From Flavimobilis sp052324925 (GTDB lineage: Bacteria > Actinomycetota > Actinomycetes > Actinomycetales > Cellulomonadaceae), in NCBI GenBank assembly GCA_052324925.1, contig JBQPRE010000006.1: a stretch of DNA of 64,000 nucleotides. The stretch is one strand, 5' to 3'. The notes beneath the pieces are model-generated. The model did no database searches. It saw nothing but the letters and a program-made list of their open reading frames with translations, and was not told the origin of the DNA. Of this stretch, positions 49,301 to 57,593 are shown piece by piece. The position numbers and the translations under genes are program-made. How positions within the stretch are numbered: position 1 is the stretch's first letter; each line of letters begins with the position of its first letter.

Positions 49301-50432
49301 CCCTGGCCCCCGCGCCTCACGACGTGAGCCCGGCGAGGCCGTGCTCGTCGAGTCTCGCCTGCTCTCGGGGTCGGGCTCCGCGAAGGAGGTCCGTCACGTC
49401 GTCCTCGACGTGGCCGGTTCCCCGCGCGAGGTGAGCTACCGCGCGGGTGACGCGATCGCCGTCCACGCGACGAACGCGTCAGCGCTCGTCGCTGAGTGGC
49501 TCGACGTCACGGGCTGGGACGCGGCAGCGAACGTCACGGTGGCCGGGAGGCATGGAAGCCTCGTCTGGGCGCTCGCCCGCCACGTCGACCTCACGCGCAC
49601 GACGTCCGACCTGCTCGCGCTCGTCGCGGAGCGGTCGGGCGACGCGGGGCTCAAGCGACTCGTGCGGCGCGACAACCGTGATGACCTCGCCCGATGGCTG
49701 TGGTGCCGTCAGCCGGTCGACATTCTGGCGGAGCTCGCGCCGCGCCTCCCACCGGCCGACGTCCTCGCGACGCTGCGGCCGCTCGCCCCCCGGCAGTACT
49801 CGATCTCGTCGACGCCGCTCGTCTCACCGGGCCGCGTCGAGCTGACGATGTCGGTCGTGCGGTACACCTCGCCCGCAGGGGTCGCGCGTGGCGGCCTGTG
49901 CTCGACGTTCCTCGCGGATGCACCGCGCGGGTCGGTCGTTCCGGTGCACGTGCAGCCGACCGCGCACTTCCGGCCCCCCGCACCGGACACGCGCGCGATC
50001 ATGGTCGGACCCGGCACGGGTGTCGCCCCGTTCCTCGGGTTCCTCGAGGAGCGGCGGGCGGCCGGTCACACGGCGCCGAGCTGGCTGTTCTTCGGTGAGC
50101 AGCACGAGGCGAGCGACTTCTATCACCGGGAGCGGCTGGGGCAGATGCTCGCCGACGGCACGCTGGCGCGCCTCGACACGGCATTCTCGCGGGACCAGCG
50201 CACCAAGGTGTACGTCCAGGACCGTCTGCGCGAGCACGGCGCGCGTGTGTGGTCGTGGCTCGAGGGCGGGGCCTCGTTCTTTGTCTGCGGCGACGCCGCG
50301 CGCATGGCACGCGACGTCGATGTCGCGCTGCGCGAGATCGTCGCCGACCACGGGCGCATGTCGCCCGAGGACGCCGCCGCGTACGTCAAGCGCCTCATGG
50401 CGCAACGACGCTACGTGCGCGACGTCTACTAG
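46311..50432 (+). CDS. Assimilatory nitrate reductase fused to CysJ-like flavoprotein reductase
   Basis: A 1373-residue cytoplasmic enzyme. The N-terminal catalytic half has a [4Fe-4S] site (Cys49, Cys52, Cys56 in CGYCGVGCG, plus Cys in GRLCTKG) and molybdopterin-binding sequence, including NSRLCMASAG and GQPNAMGGREMGYM. After about residue 800 comes a flavodoxin domain (WSSQTGTAEDLAG), a Ser/Ala/Gly-rich linker, then a ferredoxin-reductase-like FAD/NADPH domain (RQYSISSTP, GPGTGVAPFLGFLEER). Electrons can thus pass from NADPH through FAD and FMN to the molybdenum site within one chain. It starts immediately after the narK stop and is terminated separately. Confidence 0.93.
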   Translation: MRVASTPVPGALDPGTGAVSEVSTSPTAGLAGVGAAGARPGTDSVRTVCGYCGVGCGIILEVHEDADGTRTPTSSRGDSAHPANRGRLCTKGATTLDVVVAGGRATSALVRPQRDAELAPAPLAHTIELVARRFTEIVAEHGPDAVALYVSGQMSIEAQYLANKFAKGALRTRWIESNSRLCMASAGTGYKLSLGSDAPPGSYDDIDAADLFVVVGANMADCHPILFLRMLDRVKAGARLVVIDPRFTATAAKADIHLAVRPGTDIALLNGLARLVAEAGGLDEEFLAEHTEGRDDLEALLADYPPSEVERLTGIPEEQVRAVADLIVVARGRWVSCWTMGLNQSVHGTWSTNALINLHLLTGAICRPGAGPFSLTGQPNAMGGREMGYMGPGLPGQRSALDAADRAFVERAWDLPAGTIRAESSGRGTVELFERLAEGEVRAAWIICTNPVASMGNRDTVLRGLAAAELVVVQDAFADTDTTRHADVVLPAALWSEADGVMVNSERNLTLARGALQAPGDALADWELIAHLARAMGFTGFDHASSHEVFEELRLFSNPATGYDLRGITYERLREGPVQWPAAPGGPRRNPVRYLNDGVHSPVLTHPDGTRPRLRFATPSGRARLWARPHVPAAELPDDDYPFVLTTGRVQHQWHTMTKTGRVAKLNRLAPAPFVEVNPADAERLGLAAGDSLELTSRRGHAVLPATITDRVPPGCVFAPIHWNDLAGPDLAINAVTNDAVDPLSFQPELKVCAVALTVVPAAVPAARVPAGRALAAPLTPEESQWVDGMIESAFAGDDARAGARPLTVVWSSQTGTAEDLAGHVAARLTAAGHTPRLVGAGTTRRDALPREGDLLIVTSTFGDGEAPDDGVELWESLIDPAARRLEGTRFAVLALGDASFDRFCGHGRRLDHRLAELGAQRLTARADTEAGDDDLVDEWLAQVCAALAAESASARRPGTGASGAGVSGTAAPEAGASGTSPSRPAVSSRSAPQDAAPGPRASRREPGEAVLVESRLLSGSGSAKEVRHVVLDVAGSPREVSYRAGDAIAVHATNASALVAEWLDVTGWDAAANVTVAGRHGSLVWALARHVDLTRTTSDLLALVAERSGDAGLKRLVRRDNRDDLARWLWCRQPVDILAELAPRLPPADVLATLRPLAPRQYSISSTPLVSPGRVELTMSVVRYTSPAGVARGGLCSTFLADAPRGSVVPVHVQPTAHFRPPAPDTRAIMVGPGTGVAPFLGFLEERRAAGHTAPSWLFFGEQHEASDFYHRERLGQMLADGTLARLDTAFSRDQRTKVYVQDRLREHGARVWSWLEGGASFFVCGDAARMARDVDVALREIVADHGRMSPEDAAAYVKRLMAQRRYVRDVY

Positions 50433-50435
50433 ACG

Positions 50436-50476
50436 GCGCCCGCCGGGTCCTGGGGCTCAGACGACCCGGCGGGCGC
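50436..50476 (+). terminator. Terminator after the nitrate reductase gene
   Basis: A perfect 14 bp stem (50436-50449 with 50463-50476) and a 13-base loop begin 4 bp after the stop. It separates the narK-reductase unit from nirB. Confidence 0.75.
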
Positions 50477-50572
50477 TTCCGCCACGCCTCGGCGATCCCG
50501 CACCCACGGGTCTGCGGGCCCGACCAGGCCGGCGCGCGCTCACACCGCGGCGCACCCGGCTGTGCGGACAAG

Positions 50573-50627
50573 GTTGCGCGAGCGAAACACACCCGCGCCC
50601 GGGCCGGAAACACTGCTCTCCTACCGT
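50573..50627 (+). promoter_or_regulatory. GlnR-like operator and promoter of nirB
   Basis: GTTGC-N6-GAAAC (50573-50588), 18 bases, GAAAC (50607-50611), 10 bases, TACCGT (50622-50627). Every spacing equals that at narK, and the intervening CCGC(A/G)CCCGG is also shared. This indicates a common activator and a second transcription unit starting here. Confidence 0.68.
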
Positions 50628-50667
50628 CGACGACAGGCATTCGCACCTCGTCGGACGGAGACTTTCC

Positions 50668-53253
50668 ATGACCCGCACACTCGTCGTCATCGGCGCAGGC
50701 ATGGTGGCGCAGCGACTCGTCGAGGCCTTGCGCTCCCGCGACACGGCCGGGCAGTGGCGTGTCGTCGTCCTCGGCGAAGAGCCCCGGCGCCCTTACGACC
50801 GGGTCGCGCTCACGAGCTACTTCTCCGCCCGTGACCCCGAGGACCTTGCGCTCGGCGACCCCACCCTGTGGGAGGACCCCCTCGTCACGTTCCGCAAGGA
50901 CGACGCGGTCGTGACGATCGACCGCGAGGCACGCACGGTGCAGACCGCACGCGGGCACACCGAGCATTACGACCACCTCGTGCTCGCGACCGGCTCGTCC
51001 GCGTGGGTTCCGCCCATCAAGGGCGCAGACCTTCCGGGAGTCTTCGTCTACCGCACGCTCGACGACGTCGCTGCGCTGCGCGGCTACGTCGAGGAGCTGC
51101 GTCTCACGCGGTCCGTCGTGCGTGGGGCGGTCCTCGGCGGCGGACTCCTCGGCCTTGAGGCGGCGGGAGCGCTGCGCGCCCTGGGAGCGCAGGCGACGGT
51201 CCTCCAGGTGGGCACGCACCTCATGTCCGCTCAGATCGACCTGGGCGGCGGCGAAGCGCTGCGACGCCTCATCAACGGCCTCGGCATCGGCGTGCGGCTC
51301 GACGCGATGACGACGCGCGCGCGGCCGCACCGCAGAGGCGGTGTCGGGCGGCTCGAGCTGGCCGACGGTGCACGAGTCGACGCGGACGTCGTCGTCGTGG
51401 CGGCGGGCGTCCGCCCACGTGACGAGCTCGCGCGAGCGGCCGAGCTGGAGATCGGTGAGCGCGGCGGCGTCGTCGTCGACGACGCGTGCCGGACATCGGA
51501 CCCCGCGATCTCGGCGATCGGCGAGGTCGCGTCCATCCAGGGCGCATGCATCGGCCTCGTCGCTCCCGGCTATGCCATGGCGGAGGTTGCGGTCGACCGG
51601 CTCCTCGGGGGCGCGGCGCTTTTCCCGGGGGCGGACACCGCGACGAAGCTTAAGCTGTCAGGCGTCGACGTCGCGAGCTTCGGGGACCCGTTCGCGCTGA
51701 CCCCGGGCGCGCTCGAGGTGGTGTGGGCAGACCCGGTCGCGGGCGTCTACAAGAAGCTCGTCGTCTCCGACGATGCGCGCACGTTGCTCGGCGGAGTCTT
51801 CGTCGGCGACGCCTCGGCGTACGCGACACTGCGGCCCCAGCTGGGCCGCGAACTCCCGGGCGACCCGTCCGCGTACCTGCTCCCCGAGGGCGGGGGCGGC
51901 GCACCCGAGCTCGAGGTCCCTGACGATGCATCGGTGTGCTCGTGCAACAACGTCACGGCAGGCACGATTCGCGAGGCGGTCGCTGAGCGCGGCTGCACGG
52001 ACCTCGGCGAGGTCAAGGCCTGCACCAAGGCCGGCACGTCGTGCGGCTCGTGCCTTCCACTCGTCAAGAAGATCGTGGGGACCGAGCTCGCGAAGCAGGG
52101 CGTCGTCGTCTCGACCGCGCTGTGCGAACACTTTGAGCTCTCGCGCGCCCAGCTCTACGACGCGATCCTCGTCTCGGGCGTCACGTCATTCACGGACGTC
52201 GTCGCCCGGTTTGGGTCCGACGCGGGTGCGCGCGGCTGCGACATCTGCCGCCCCGTGGTGGCGTCAATCCTCTCGACGACGGCACCCGGGCACGTCCTTG
52301 AGGGCGAGCGCGCCGCACTTCAGGACACGAACGACCATGTCATGGCGAACCTCCAGAAGGACGGCTCGTACTCGGTCGTGCCGCGCATGCCGGGTGGGGA
52401 GGTGACGCCCGAAGGCCTCATCGCGGTCGGCGAGATCGCCCGCGACTACGGCCTGTACACGAAGGTCACGGGCGGTCAGCGCATCGACTTGTTCGGTGCA
52501 CGCCTCGACCAGCTCCCCGCGGTCTGGCAGCGCCTGGTCGACGCGGGCTTCGAGTCGGGGCACGCGTACGGCAAGTCGCTGCGCACCGTGAAGTCGTGCG
52601 TCGGCTCGACGTGGTGCCGCTTCGGCGTGCAGGACTCGGTGGGTCTCGCGGTCATGCTCGAGCTCCGCTACCGGGGCCTGCGTTCGCCTCACAAGATCAA
52701 GCTCGGGGTCTCGGGCTGCGCGCGGGAGTGTGCGGAGGCGCGTGGCAAGGACGTCGGCGTCATCGCGACGGACAAGGGCTGGAACGTGTACGTCGGCGGC
52801 AACGGCGGCTTCACGCCGCGGCACGCGCGGCTGCTCGCGGAGGATCTCGACACCGAGACGCTCGTGCAGACGATCGACCGCTTCCTTCTCTACTACGTGC
52901 GCACGGCTGACCGGCTGCAACGCACGGCGCCGTGGGTGGACGAGGTCGAGGGCGGGCTCGACGGCGTGCGCGCGGTCGTCCTCGAGGACTCGCTCGGCAT
53001 CTGCGCGGATCTTGACGCGCAGATGGCCCAGCACGTCGCGTCCTACGAGGACGAGTGGGCTGCGACGCTCGCCGACCCGGAGAAGCTGCGTCGCTTCGCG
53101 TCCTTCGTCAACGCTCCCCAGACTCCGGACCCTTCGCTCGCGTACGTCCCCGAGCGCGGGCAGGTCCGGCCCGCAACAGCCGCCGAAGTCGCGGCGGCTC
53201 GCCGCGGCGAGCCTGTGCTCGTCGCCGGTTCCACCTTGGAGGTTCGCTCATGA
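50668..53253 (+). CDS. nirB: NAD(P)H-dependent nitrite reductase, large subunit
   Basis: An 861-residue enzyme reducing nitrite to ammonium. The N-terminal flavoprotein part has LVVIGAGMVAQRL and VLGGGLLGLEAAG. A BFD-like [2Fe-2S] domain follows (CSCNNVTAGTI and CTKAGTSCGSC), with a second cysteine pair in GCDICRP. The C-terminal siroheme/[4Fe-4S] domain has CVGSTWCRFG and SGCARECAEARGKD, giving the four cluster cysteines. The ATG at 50668 with a GGACGGAG site was chosen; the longer frame upstream overlaps the reductase gene. It overlaps nirD (ATGA). Confidence 0.95.
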   Translation: MTRTLVVIGAGMVAQRLVEALRSRDTAGQWRVVVLGEEPRRPYDRVALTSYFSARDPEDLALGDPTLWEDPLVTFRKDDAVVTIDREARTVQTARGHTEHYDHLVLATGSSAWVPPIKGADLPGVFVYRTLDDVAALRGYVEELRLTRSVVRGAVLGGGLLGLEAAGALRALGAQATVLQVGTHLMSAQIDLGGGEALRRLINGLGIGVRLDAMTTRARPHRRGGVGRLELADGARVDADVVVVAAGVRPRDELARAAELEIGERGGVVVDDACRTSDPAISAIGEVASIQGACIGLVAPGYAMAEVAVDRLLGGAALFPGADTATKLKLSGVDVASFGDPFALTPGALEVVWADPVAGVYKKLVVSDDARTLLGGVFVGDASAYATLRPQLGRELPGDPSAYLLPEGGGGAPELEVPDDASVCSCNNVTAGTIREAVAERGCTDLGEVKACTKAGTSCGSCLPLVKKIVGTELAKQGVVVSTALCEHFELSRAQLYDAILVSGVTSFTDVVARFGSDAGARGCDICRPVVASILSTTAPGHVLEGERAALQDTNDHVMANLQKDGSYSVVPRMPGGEVTPEGLIAVGEIARDYGLYTKVTGGQRIDLFGARLDQLPAVWQRLVDAGFESGHAYGKSLRTVKSCVGSTWCRFGVQDSVGLAVMLELRYRGLRSPHKIKLGVSGCARECAEARGKDVGVIATDKGWNVYVGGNGGFTPRHARLLAEDLDTETLVQTIDRFLLYYVRTADRLQRTAPWVDEVEGGLDGVRAVVLEDSLGICADLDAQMAQHVASYEDEWAATLADPEKLRRFASFVNAPQTPDPSLAYVPERGQVRPATAAEVAAARRGEPVLVAGSTLEVRS

Positions 53254-53633
53254 CACTCTCGATGCTCTCGGTCACGTGGGTGCCGGTGTGCACGCTCGAC
53301 GATCTGGCTCCCGAGCGCGGCGCGGCCGCGCTCGTCGCGGGTGACCAGGTTGCGCTCGTGCGGCTCGTCGACGGGTCCGTCGCGGCGGTCCAGCAGCTCG
53401 ACCCGTTCTGCGGTTCGCACGTGCTCGCGCGCGGGATCGTCGGCTCGCGGCTCGTCGAGGGCACGCGCGTCCCGACGCTTGCCTCCCCCATGTACAAGCA
53501 GGTCTTCGACCTCCGCACGGGTGTGTGTCTCGACCCCGTCGGGCGGGTGCCCCTCGACGGGCAGGGACCGGACCTGCGCACGTGGCCGGTGCGCGTCGTC
53601 GCGGGCGTCGTCGAGGTCGGGACGACCGCGTGA
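53250..53633 (+). CDS. nirD: Nitrite reductase small subunit
   Basis: A 127-residue Rieske-fold protein. As usual for NirD, the paired CxH motifs that hold a [2Fe-2S] cluster are missing; only DPFCGSHVLARG is left in that position. The core TLASPMYKQVFDLRTGVCLD is family-typical. It associates with NirB, whose stop codon it overlaps. Confidence 0.92.
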   Translation: MTLSMLSVTWVPVCTLDDLAPERGAAALVAGDQVALVRLVDGSVAAVQQLDPFCGSHVLARGIVGSRLVEGTRVPTLASPMYKQVFDLRTGVCLDPVGRVPLDGQGPDLRTWPVRVVAGVVEVGTTA

Positions 53634-53679
53634 GCGGACACGTCGGCGCTGCGCGTCGCCCGGCCGTCACAATGGTCTC

Positions 53680-54816
53680 GTGACCATCACTGCCGGGGGC
53701 GCTGCCGCGCACATCGACCAGACCCTCGCGGGCTGCGTCGTTCTCGTCACGGCGGAGCGTCGCAAGAACGAGCTCGAGGCTGCGCTTGCGCGCCGGGGTG
53801 CGTCGGTGCGGCATGCGGCTGCGCTCGGCATGGTTCCGAACGTCGACGACGAGGCCCTTCTCGCGGCGACCCGCGACCTTGTCGCCGATCCGCCGGACAC
53901 GGTCGTCGTGACGACAGGTATCGGCCTGCGCGGGTGGATCGAGGCCGCGGACGCGGCGGGGCTCGCCGACGAGCTCGTCGAGGCTCTGCGCGGCGCACGG
54001 ATCGTTGCGCGCGGCCCTAAGGCGCGCGGTGCGATCCAGGCGGCCGGGCTCGTTCCCGACTGGGTTGCCGAGTCCGAGACGAGCGCTGAGGTCGCGCAGC
54101 ATCTGCTTGACGAGGGGGTCGCGGGCCGCAACATCGCTGTGCAGCATCACGGTGCGGGCTCCGACGGTCTGGACGAGGCGTTTCGCGTGGCGGGTGCGCG
54201 TGTGCGGTCGCTCGTCGTCTACCGGTGGGGCCCGCCGCCCGATCCGGAGGCGGTCACAGCATCCGTGCGCGCGGTTGCGGCGGGCGAGATCGACGCGGTG
54301 ACGTTCACGTCCGCGCCGGGCGCGTCCGCGTGGCTTGCTGCGGCCGAGGACGCGGGGGTGCTGGACGCGGTCGTCGCGCGCTGCGCAGCCGGAAGCGTCG
54401 TCATGGCTGCTGTCGGGCCCGTCACTGCGGCCCCGCTCCTGGAGCGCGGGATGACGCCGATCGTGCCCGATCGTGGTCGGCTGGGGTCGCTCGTGCGGCT
54501 CGTCGTCAGCCACTACGCGGAGCTGGAGTCGCTCGCGACGGTCGCGGGTCCGCTTCGCGTGCACCGGGGTTCGGCCGTGCTCGACGGTCGGGTGCTGCCG
54601 CTCACGCCTGCGGGACTTGAGGTTCTGCGGGTTCTCGCGCAGGCTCGCGGGGGTGTCGTCACGCGTGACCAGGTGCTCGACGCGCTTCCGGGCGAGTCCC
54701 GCGACCCGCATGCTGCGGAGGTCGCGATCGCGCGGCTGCGTGAGGCGTCGGGGTCGCGCGCGCTCGTGGCGACCGTCGTCAAGAGGGGCTATCGCCTCGC
54801 GCTGGAGGATTCATGA
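53680..54816 (+). CDS. Uroporphyrinogen-III synthase-like protein with C-terminal winged helix
   Basis: A 378-residue protein. Residues 1 to about 270 fit the two-lobed HemD fold (VVVTTGIGLRGWIEAA, VARGPKARGAI, VTFTSAPGASAWL). About 285-378 is an OmpR-type winged helix, with LTPAGLEVLRVLAQARGGVV and VATVVKRGYRL. Similar fusions are known next to nitrite reductase in actinobacteria. It may make the siroheme precursor, regulate the nitrate genes, or both. The GTG at 53680 is supported by the HemD start rather than by a clear ribosome site. Confidence 0.87.
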   Translation: MTITAGGAAAHIDQTLAGCVVLVTAERRKNELEAALARRGASVRHAAALGMVPNVDDEALLAATRDLVADPPDTVVVTTGIGLRGWIEAADAAGLADELVEALRGARIVARGPKARGAIQAAGLVPDWVAESETSAEVAQHLLDEGVAGRNIAVQHHGAGSDGLDEAFRVAGARVRSLVVYRWGPPPDPEAVTASVRAVAAGEIDAVTFTSAPGASAWLAAAEDAGVLDAVVARCAAGSVVMAAVGPVTAAPLLERGMTPIVPDRGRLGSLVRLVVSHYAELESLATVAGPLRVHRGSAVLDGRVLPLTPAGLEVLRVLAQARGGVVTRDQVLDALPGESRDPHAAEVAIARLREASGSRALVATVVKRGYRLALEDS

Positions 54817-55619
54817 CCGGTCTGGCCCCTGTGCTCGTCGGGTGCTCGCACGGAACCGCGAACCTTGCGGGTCGCGCGGCGATCACCTCGATCCTCGACG
54901 ACGTGCGCCGGCTGCGGCCGGACCTTGACGTGCGCGAGGCGTTCGTCGACGTGCAGCAGCCCGAGGTTACTGACGTCGTGCATGGCGCGCTCGCGGAGGC
55001 GGGCCGTGCGGTTGTCGTGCCGCTCCTGCTTTCAGTGGGCTTTCACGTCAAGGTTGATGTGGCAGCGGCGGTCGAGCCTGCCGGCGCCGCGGCCTCCGGT
55101 CCGCTCGGGCCTGACGCGGTTCTCGTGGAGATCCTTGTCGACCGGTTGCGCGAGGCCGGCCTGAGGGACGACGACGCTCTCGTGCTCGCGGCCGCAGGCT
55201 CGTCGGACCCGGCGGCGGCCGAGGCGGTTGCCGAGGTCGCGGCCGGGCTCGCGGCGGCGTTAGGCCGGGAGGTCGGTGCGCCGTCGGCGGCGGGTGTGCC
55301 GAACGCCAGCTCGACGGGAGCCTGCTCGTCGGGCGCGTCGCCGGGCGGTCTGCTCGTCGGCTTCGGCGCGGGCGCCGAGCCACGCGTCCCAGCGGCCGTT
55401 GCCGAGGCGCGCGCGTCGGGCCGCCGCGTCGTCATCGCGTCGTACCTGCTCGCGCCCGGCTACTTCCACGACCGCGTGCTCGAGGCCGGGGCGGACGTCG
55501 TCGCGGCGCCGCTCGCACCGGACGAGCGCCTCGCGGAGCTCACGCTCCGCCGCTACGCCGAGGCGGGCCGGACGCCCCCGCCCCCACGTCGTGGTCGCGC
55601 GTCTCTGCCGACAGGCTGA
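54813..55619 (+). CDS. Sirohydrochlorin chelatase (CbiX/SirB family)
   Basis: A 268-residue protein of two similar halves. The first begins LVGCSHGTAN with the metal-binding His and has VVVPLLLSVGFHVKVDV with the second His. The second half has VLAAAGSSDP, where the His is replaced, and ASYLLAPGYFHDR, so it probably lost one site. It inserts iron into sirohydrochlorin for the siroheme of NirB. A Gly/Ser-rich insertion lies around 160-180. Its ATG overlaps the preceding stop (ATGA). Confidence 0.88.
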   Translation: MTGLAPVLVGCSHGTANLAGRAAITSILDDVRRLRPDLDVREAFVDVQQPEVTDVVHGALAEAGRAVVVPLLLSVGFHVKVDVAAAVEPAGAAASGPLGPDAVLVEILVDRLREAGLRDDDALVLAAAGSSDPAAAEAVAEVAAGLAAALGREVGAPSAAGVPNASSTGACSSGASPGGLLVGFGAGAEPRVPAAVAEARASGRRVVIASYLLAPGYFHDRVLEAGADVVAAPLAPDERLAELTLRRYAEAGRTPPPPRRGRASLPTG

Positions 55620-55788
55620 CGCGTTCCTCCTCCGGGCGGGGAGGCGCCACGCTGTCAGTCAGTGCGGCAGCGGACCGCCGGTCGCTTCCTCAAGCGTGAA
55701 CTCGGTCAATTCGCAGCGCGGCCGGGCTCGCCTTCGACGCCCGGCTGGCGCGTCGGGCGCGCGCCGTCGCCGACCGGCCGGAGCGCGC

Positions 55789-56856
55789 CTAGAGGTCGTC
55801 CGGGTGGACGGGGAGGGCTGCCGCGTCCGTGACGATCCCTCCGACGGCGTCGTGGAGGACGCGCGTGAGCTGGCCCATGCGCTCCGCGGCACGGGAGCGC
55901 GCGATCCGGTGCCCGGGTGTGGGCATCGCTTCGAGCAGCTCGGCGTCGTCGAGCGGGAACCAGCGCACGCGGTAGGCGACGGCGCCATCGGCGGCCCATG
56001 CGTTGCGGCGCACGGACGGCGGGAGCTCGTCCTCGCCACCGATCTCGACGGCGATGAGGCCGTCGTCGCCAAGGTCGAGGTGAAGCGCGTATCCGGTGCG
56101 TTGCTCGGGTGCGGTGAGGTTGCCGATGTCGAAGGCGTCCGCCTCGTCGTGCAGCGCGGTGCGCTCGGTGTCCTCGAGGACGGAGATGGCGGGGCCGATC
56201 GTGCGCAGCTCGGGCGGCGGGCCGCCCCAGTCCGTCCCGTCGGGCGCGTACACGACGCGCGCGTCGAGGCTGCGGAGGGTCGCGAGCGCGGCCTCGGGGT
56301 CGAGCCACACGTCCGAGTAGACCGCGAGGTCGACGTGGGCGTCGGGGTCGGGCGTCAGCGTCACGGGCCCCGCGTCGGTCGCGAGGACGAGCGTGCCGCG
56401 CAGGCGTCGGGCGACGTCAACGAGCCACGCGACGATGCGCCCCTCTTCACGCATCGGCAGGCCGGCGTCAAAGACTCGGGCGAGGCCGTCGGGATCGCTT
56501 GATCCCGCGAGCGCGCGTTCGCCGCGTTCACGCGGCACGCAGATGTCGACGACGTGGGCGGTTCCGGGTGCGCGCAGGCCTGCTCCGGGGCCGTAGGGCC
56601 CGGCGAGCGTCGTGTGACGCGAAAGCTCGATGACGCCGGGCGTGACGGCGCCGACGGGGCCGGGTGGCGTCGCGAGGCGTGCCGAGGCGAACCGGCAGGC
56701 GGCGAGCTCGGCGAGCTCGAGGAGGTCGTCGCGCGCAATCTCGCCGCCGTCGGCGGCACCGCCGAGGACGAGCATGTGGCGCACGCGCCGCTGGCGGCCG
56801 GCTCCGCTGTGCAGTGCGTCGTCGGGCTCGGCGGGGAGCGGCTCGAGGGCCGGCAT
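55789..56856 (-). CDS. Conserved hypothetical protein
   Basis: A 355-residue soluble, acidic protein that I do not recognise. It contains VVDICVPRERGERAL, VAWLVDVARRLRGTLVLAT and VDLAVYSDVWLDPEAAL, and shows coding-like composition throughout. There is no signal peptide or membrane helix. The ATG at 56856 lies 2 bp after the dcd stop, so it is cotranscribed with dcd. A nucleotide link is only a guess from this position. Confidence 0.75.
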   Translation of the reverse strand: MPALEPLPAEPDDALHSGAGRQRRVRHMLVLGGAADGGEIARDDLLELAELAACRFASARLATPPGPVGAVTPGVIELSRHTTLAGPYGPGAGLRAPGTAHVVDICVPRERGERALAGSSDPDGLARVFDAGLPMREEGRIVAWLVDVARRLRGTLVLATDAGPVTLTPDPDAHVDLAVYSDVWLDPEAALATLRSLDARVVYAPDGTDWGGPPPELRTIGPAISVLEDTERTALHDEADAFDIGNLTAPEQRTGYALHLDLGDDGLIAVEIGGEDELPPSVRRNAWAADGAVAYRVRWFPLDDAELLEAMPTPGHRIARSRAAERMGQLTRVLHDAVGGIVTDAAALPVHPDDL

Positions 56857-56858
56857 GC

Positions 56859-57434
56859 TCAGACCTCGCTCCGGTGGAAGGACTGCCACGAGCGGGAGGC
56901 TGTCGGGCCGCGCTGCCCCTGGTAGCGCGAGCCGTAGACGCTCGAGCCGTAGGGGTGCTCGGCGGGCGTCGAGAGGCGGAAGAAGCACAGCTGGCCGATC
57001 TTCATGCCGGGCCACAGCATGATCGGCAGGGTCGCGACGTTCGACAGCTCGAGGGTGACGTGGCCTGAGAAGCCGGGGTCGATGAAGCCCGCGGTCGAGT
57101 GGGTGAGGAGGCCGAGGCGGCCGAGGGAGCTCTTGCCTTCGAGGCGCGCGGCGATGTCGTCGGGCAGCGTCACCTGTTCGTAGGTGGCGCCGAGCACGAA
57201 CTCGCCCGGGTGGAGCACGAAGGGCTCGTTCGCGGGCGTCTCGACGAGTCGCGTGAGGTCGGGCTGCTCGGTCGAGGGGTCGATGTGCGGGTACCGGTGG
57301 TTGTCGAACAGCCGGAAGTAGCGGTCGAGACGCACGTCGATGCTCGACGGCTGGATGAGGGCGGGGTCGTAGGGGTCGAGAACGACCCGGGATGCGTCGA
57401 GCTCGGCACGGATATCACGATCGGAGAGCAGCAC
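56859..57434 (-). CDS. dcd: dCTP deaminase
   Basis: A 191-residue enzyme making dUTP (or dUMP in bifunctional forms) from dCTP. Family motifs: LLSDRDIRAELD, IQPSSIDVRLD, the active-site segment GKSSLGRLGLLTHSTAGFID with its catalytic Glu just before, and YQGQRGPTASR. The GTG at 57434 gives the normal N-terminus. TACCGT ends six bases before the GTG, so the message may be leaderless. Confidence 0.95.
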   Translation of the reverse strand: MLLSDRDIRAELDASRVVLDPYDPALIQPSSIDVRLDRYFRLFDNHRYPHIDPSTEQPDLTRLVETPANEPFVLHPGEFVLGATYEQVTLPDDIAARLEGKSSLGRLGLLTHSTAGFIDPGFSGHVTLELSNVATLPIMLWPGMKIGQLCFFRLSTPAEHPYGSSVYGSRYQGQRGPTASRSWQSFHRSEV

Positions 57435-57502
57435 GGGTCTACGGTACAAGCGTGGGCGCGCGCGTGCGTGGGCCGTCTCGCGCGGGTGTGTCTCCCCCGT
57501 CG

Positions 57503-57561
57503 TTCCCATTCGGCGGAGCGTCGGGCTATGATCATCGCAATCCGGTGTGGGAGCGCTTCCA
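57503..57561 (+). promoter_or_regulatory. Promoter and CebR operator of the cellobiose phosphorylase operon
   Basis: A TATGAT -10 box (57527-57532) has a weak TTCCCA -35 (57503-57508, 18-base spacing). Downstream, TGGGAGCGCTTCCA (57548-57561) matches 13 of 14 bases of the CebR/CelR cello-oligosaccharide operator TGGGAGCGCTCCCA. The repressor would block just after the start of transcription and release when cellobiose binds. Confidence 0.8.
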
Positions 57562-57593
57562 CACATCCTGCCAACGAGGCCCGAGAGGCGACC

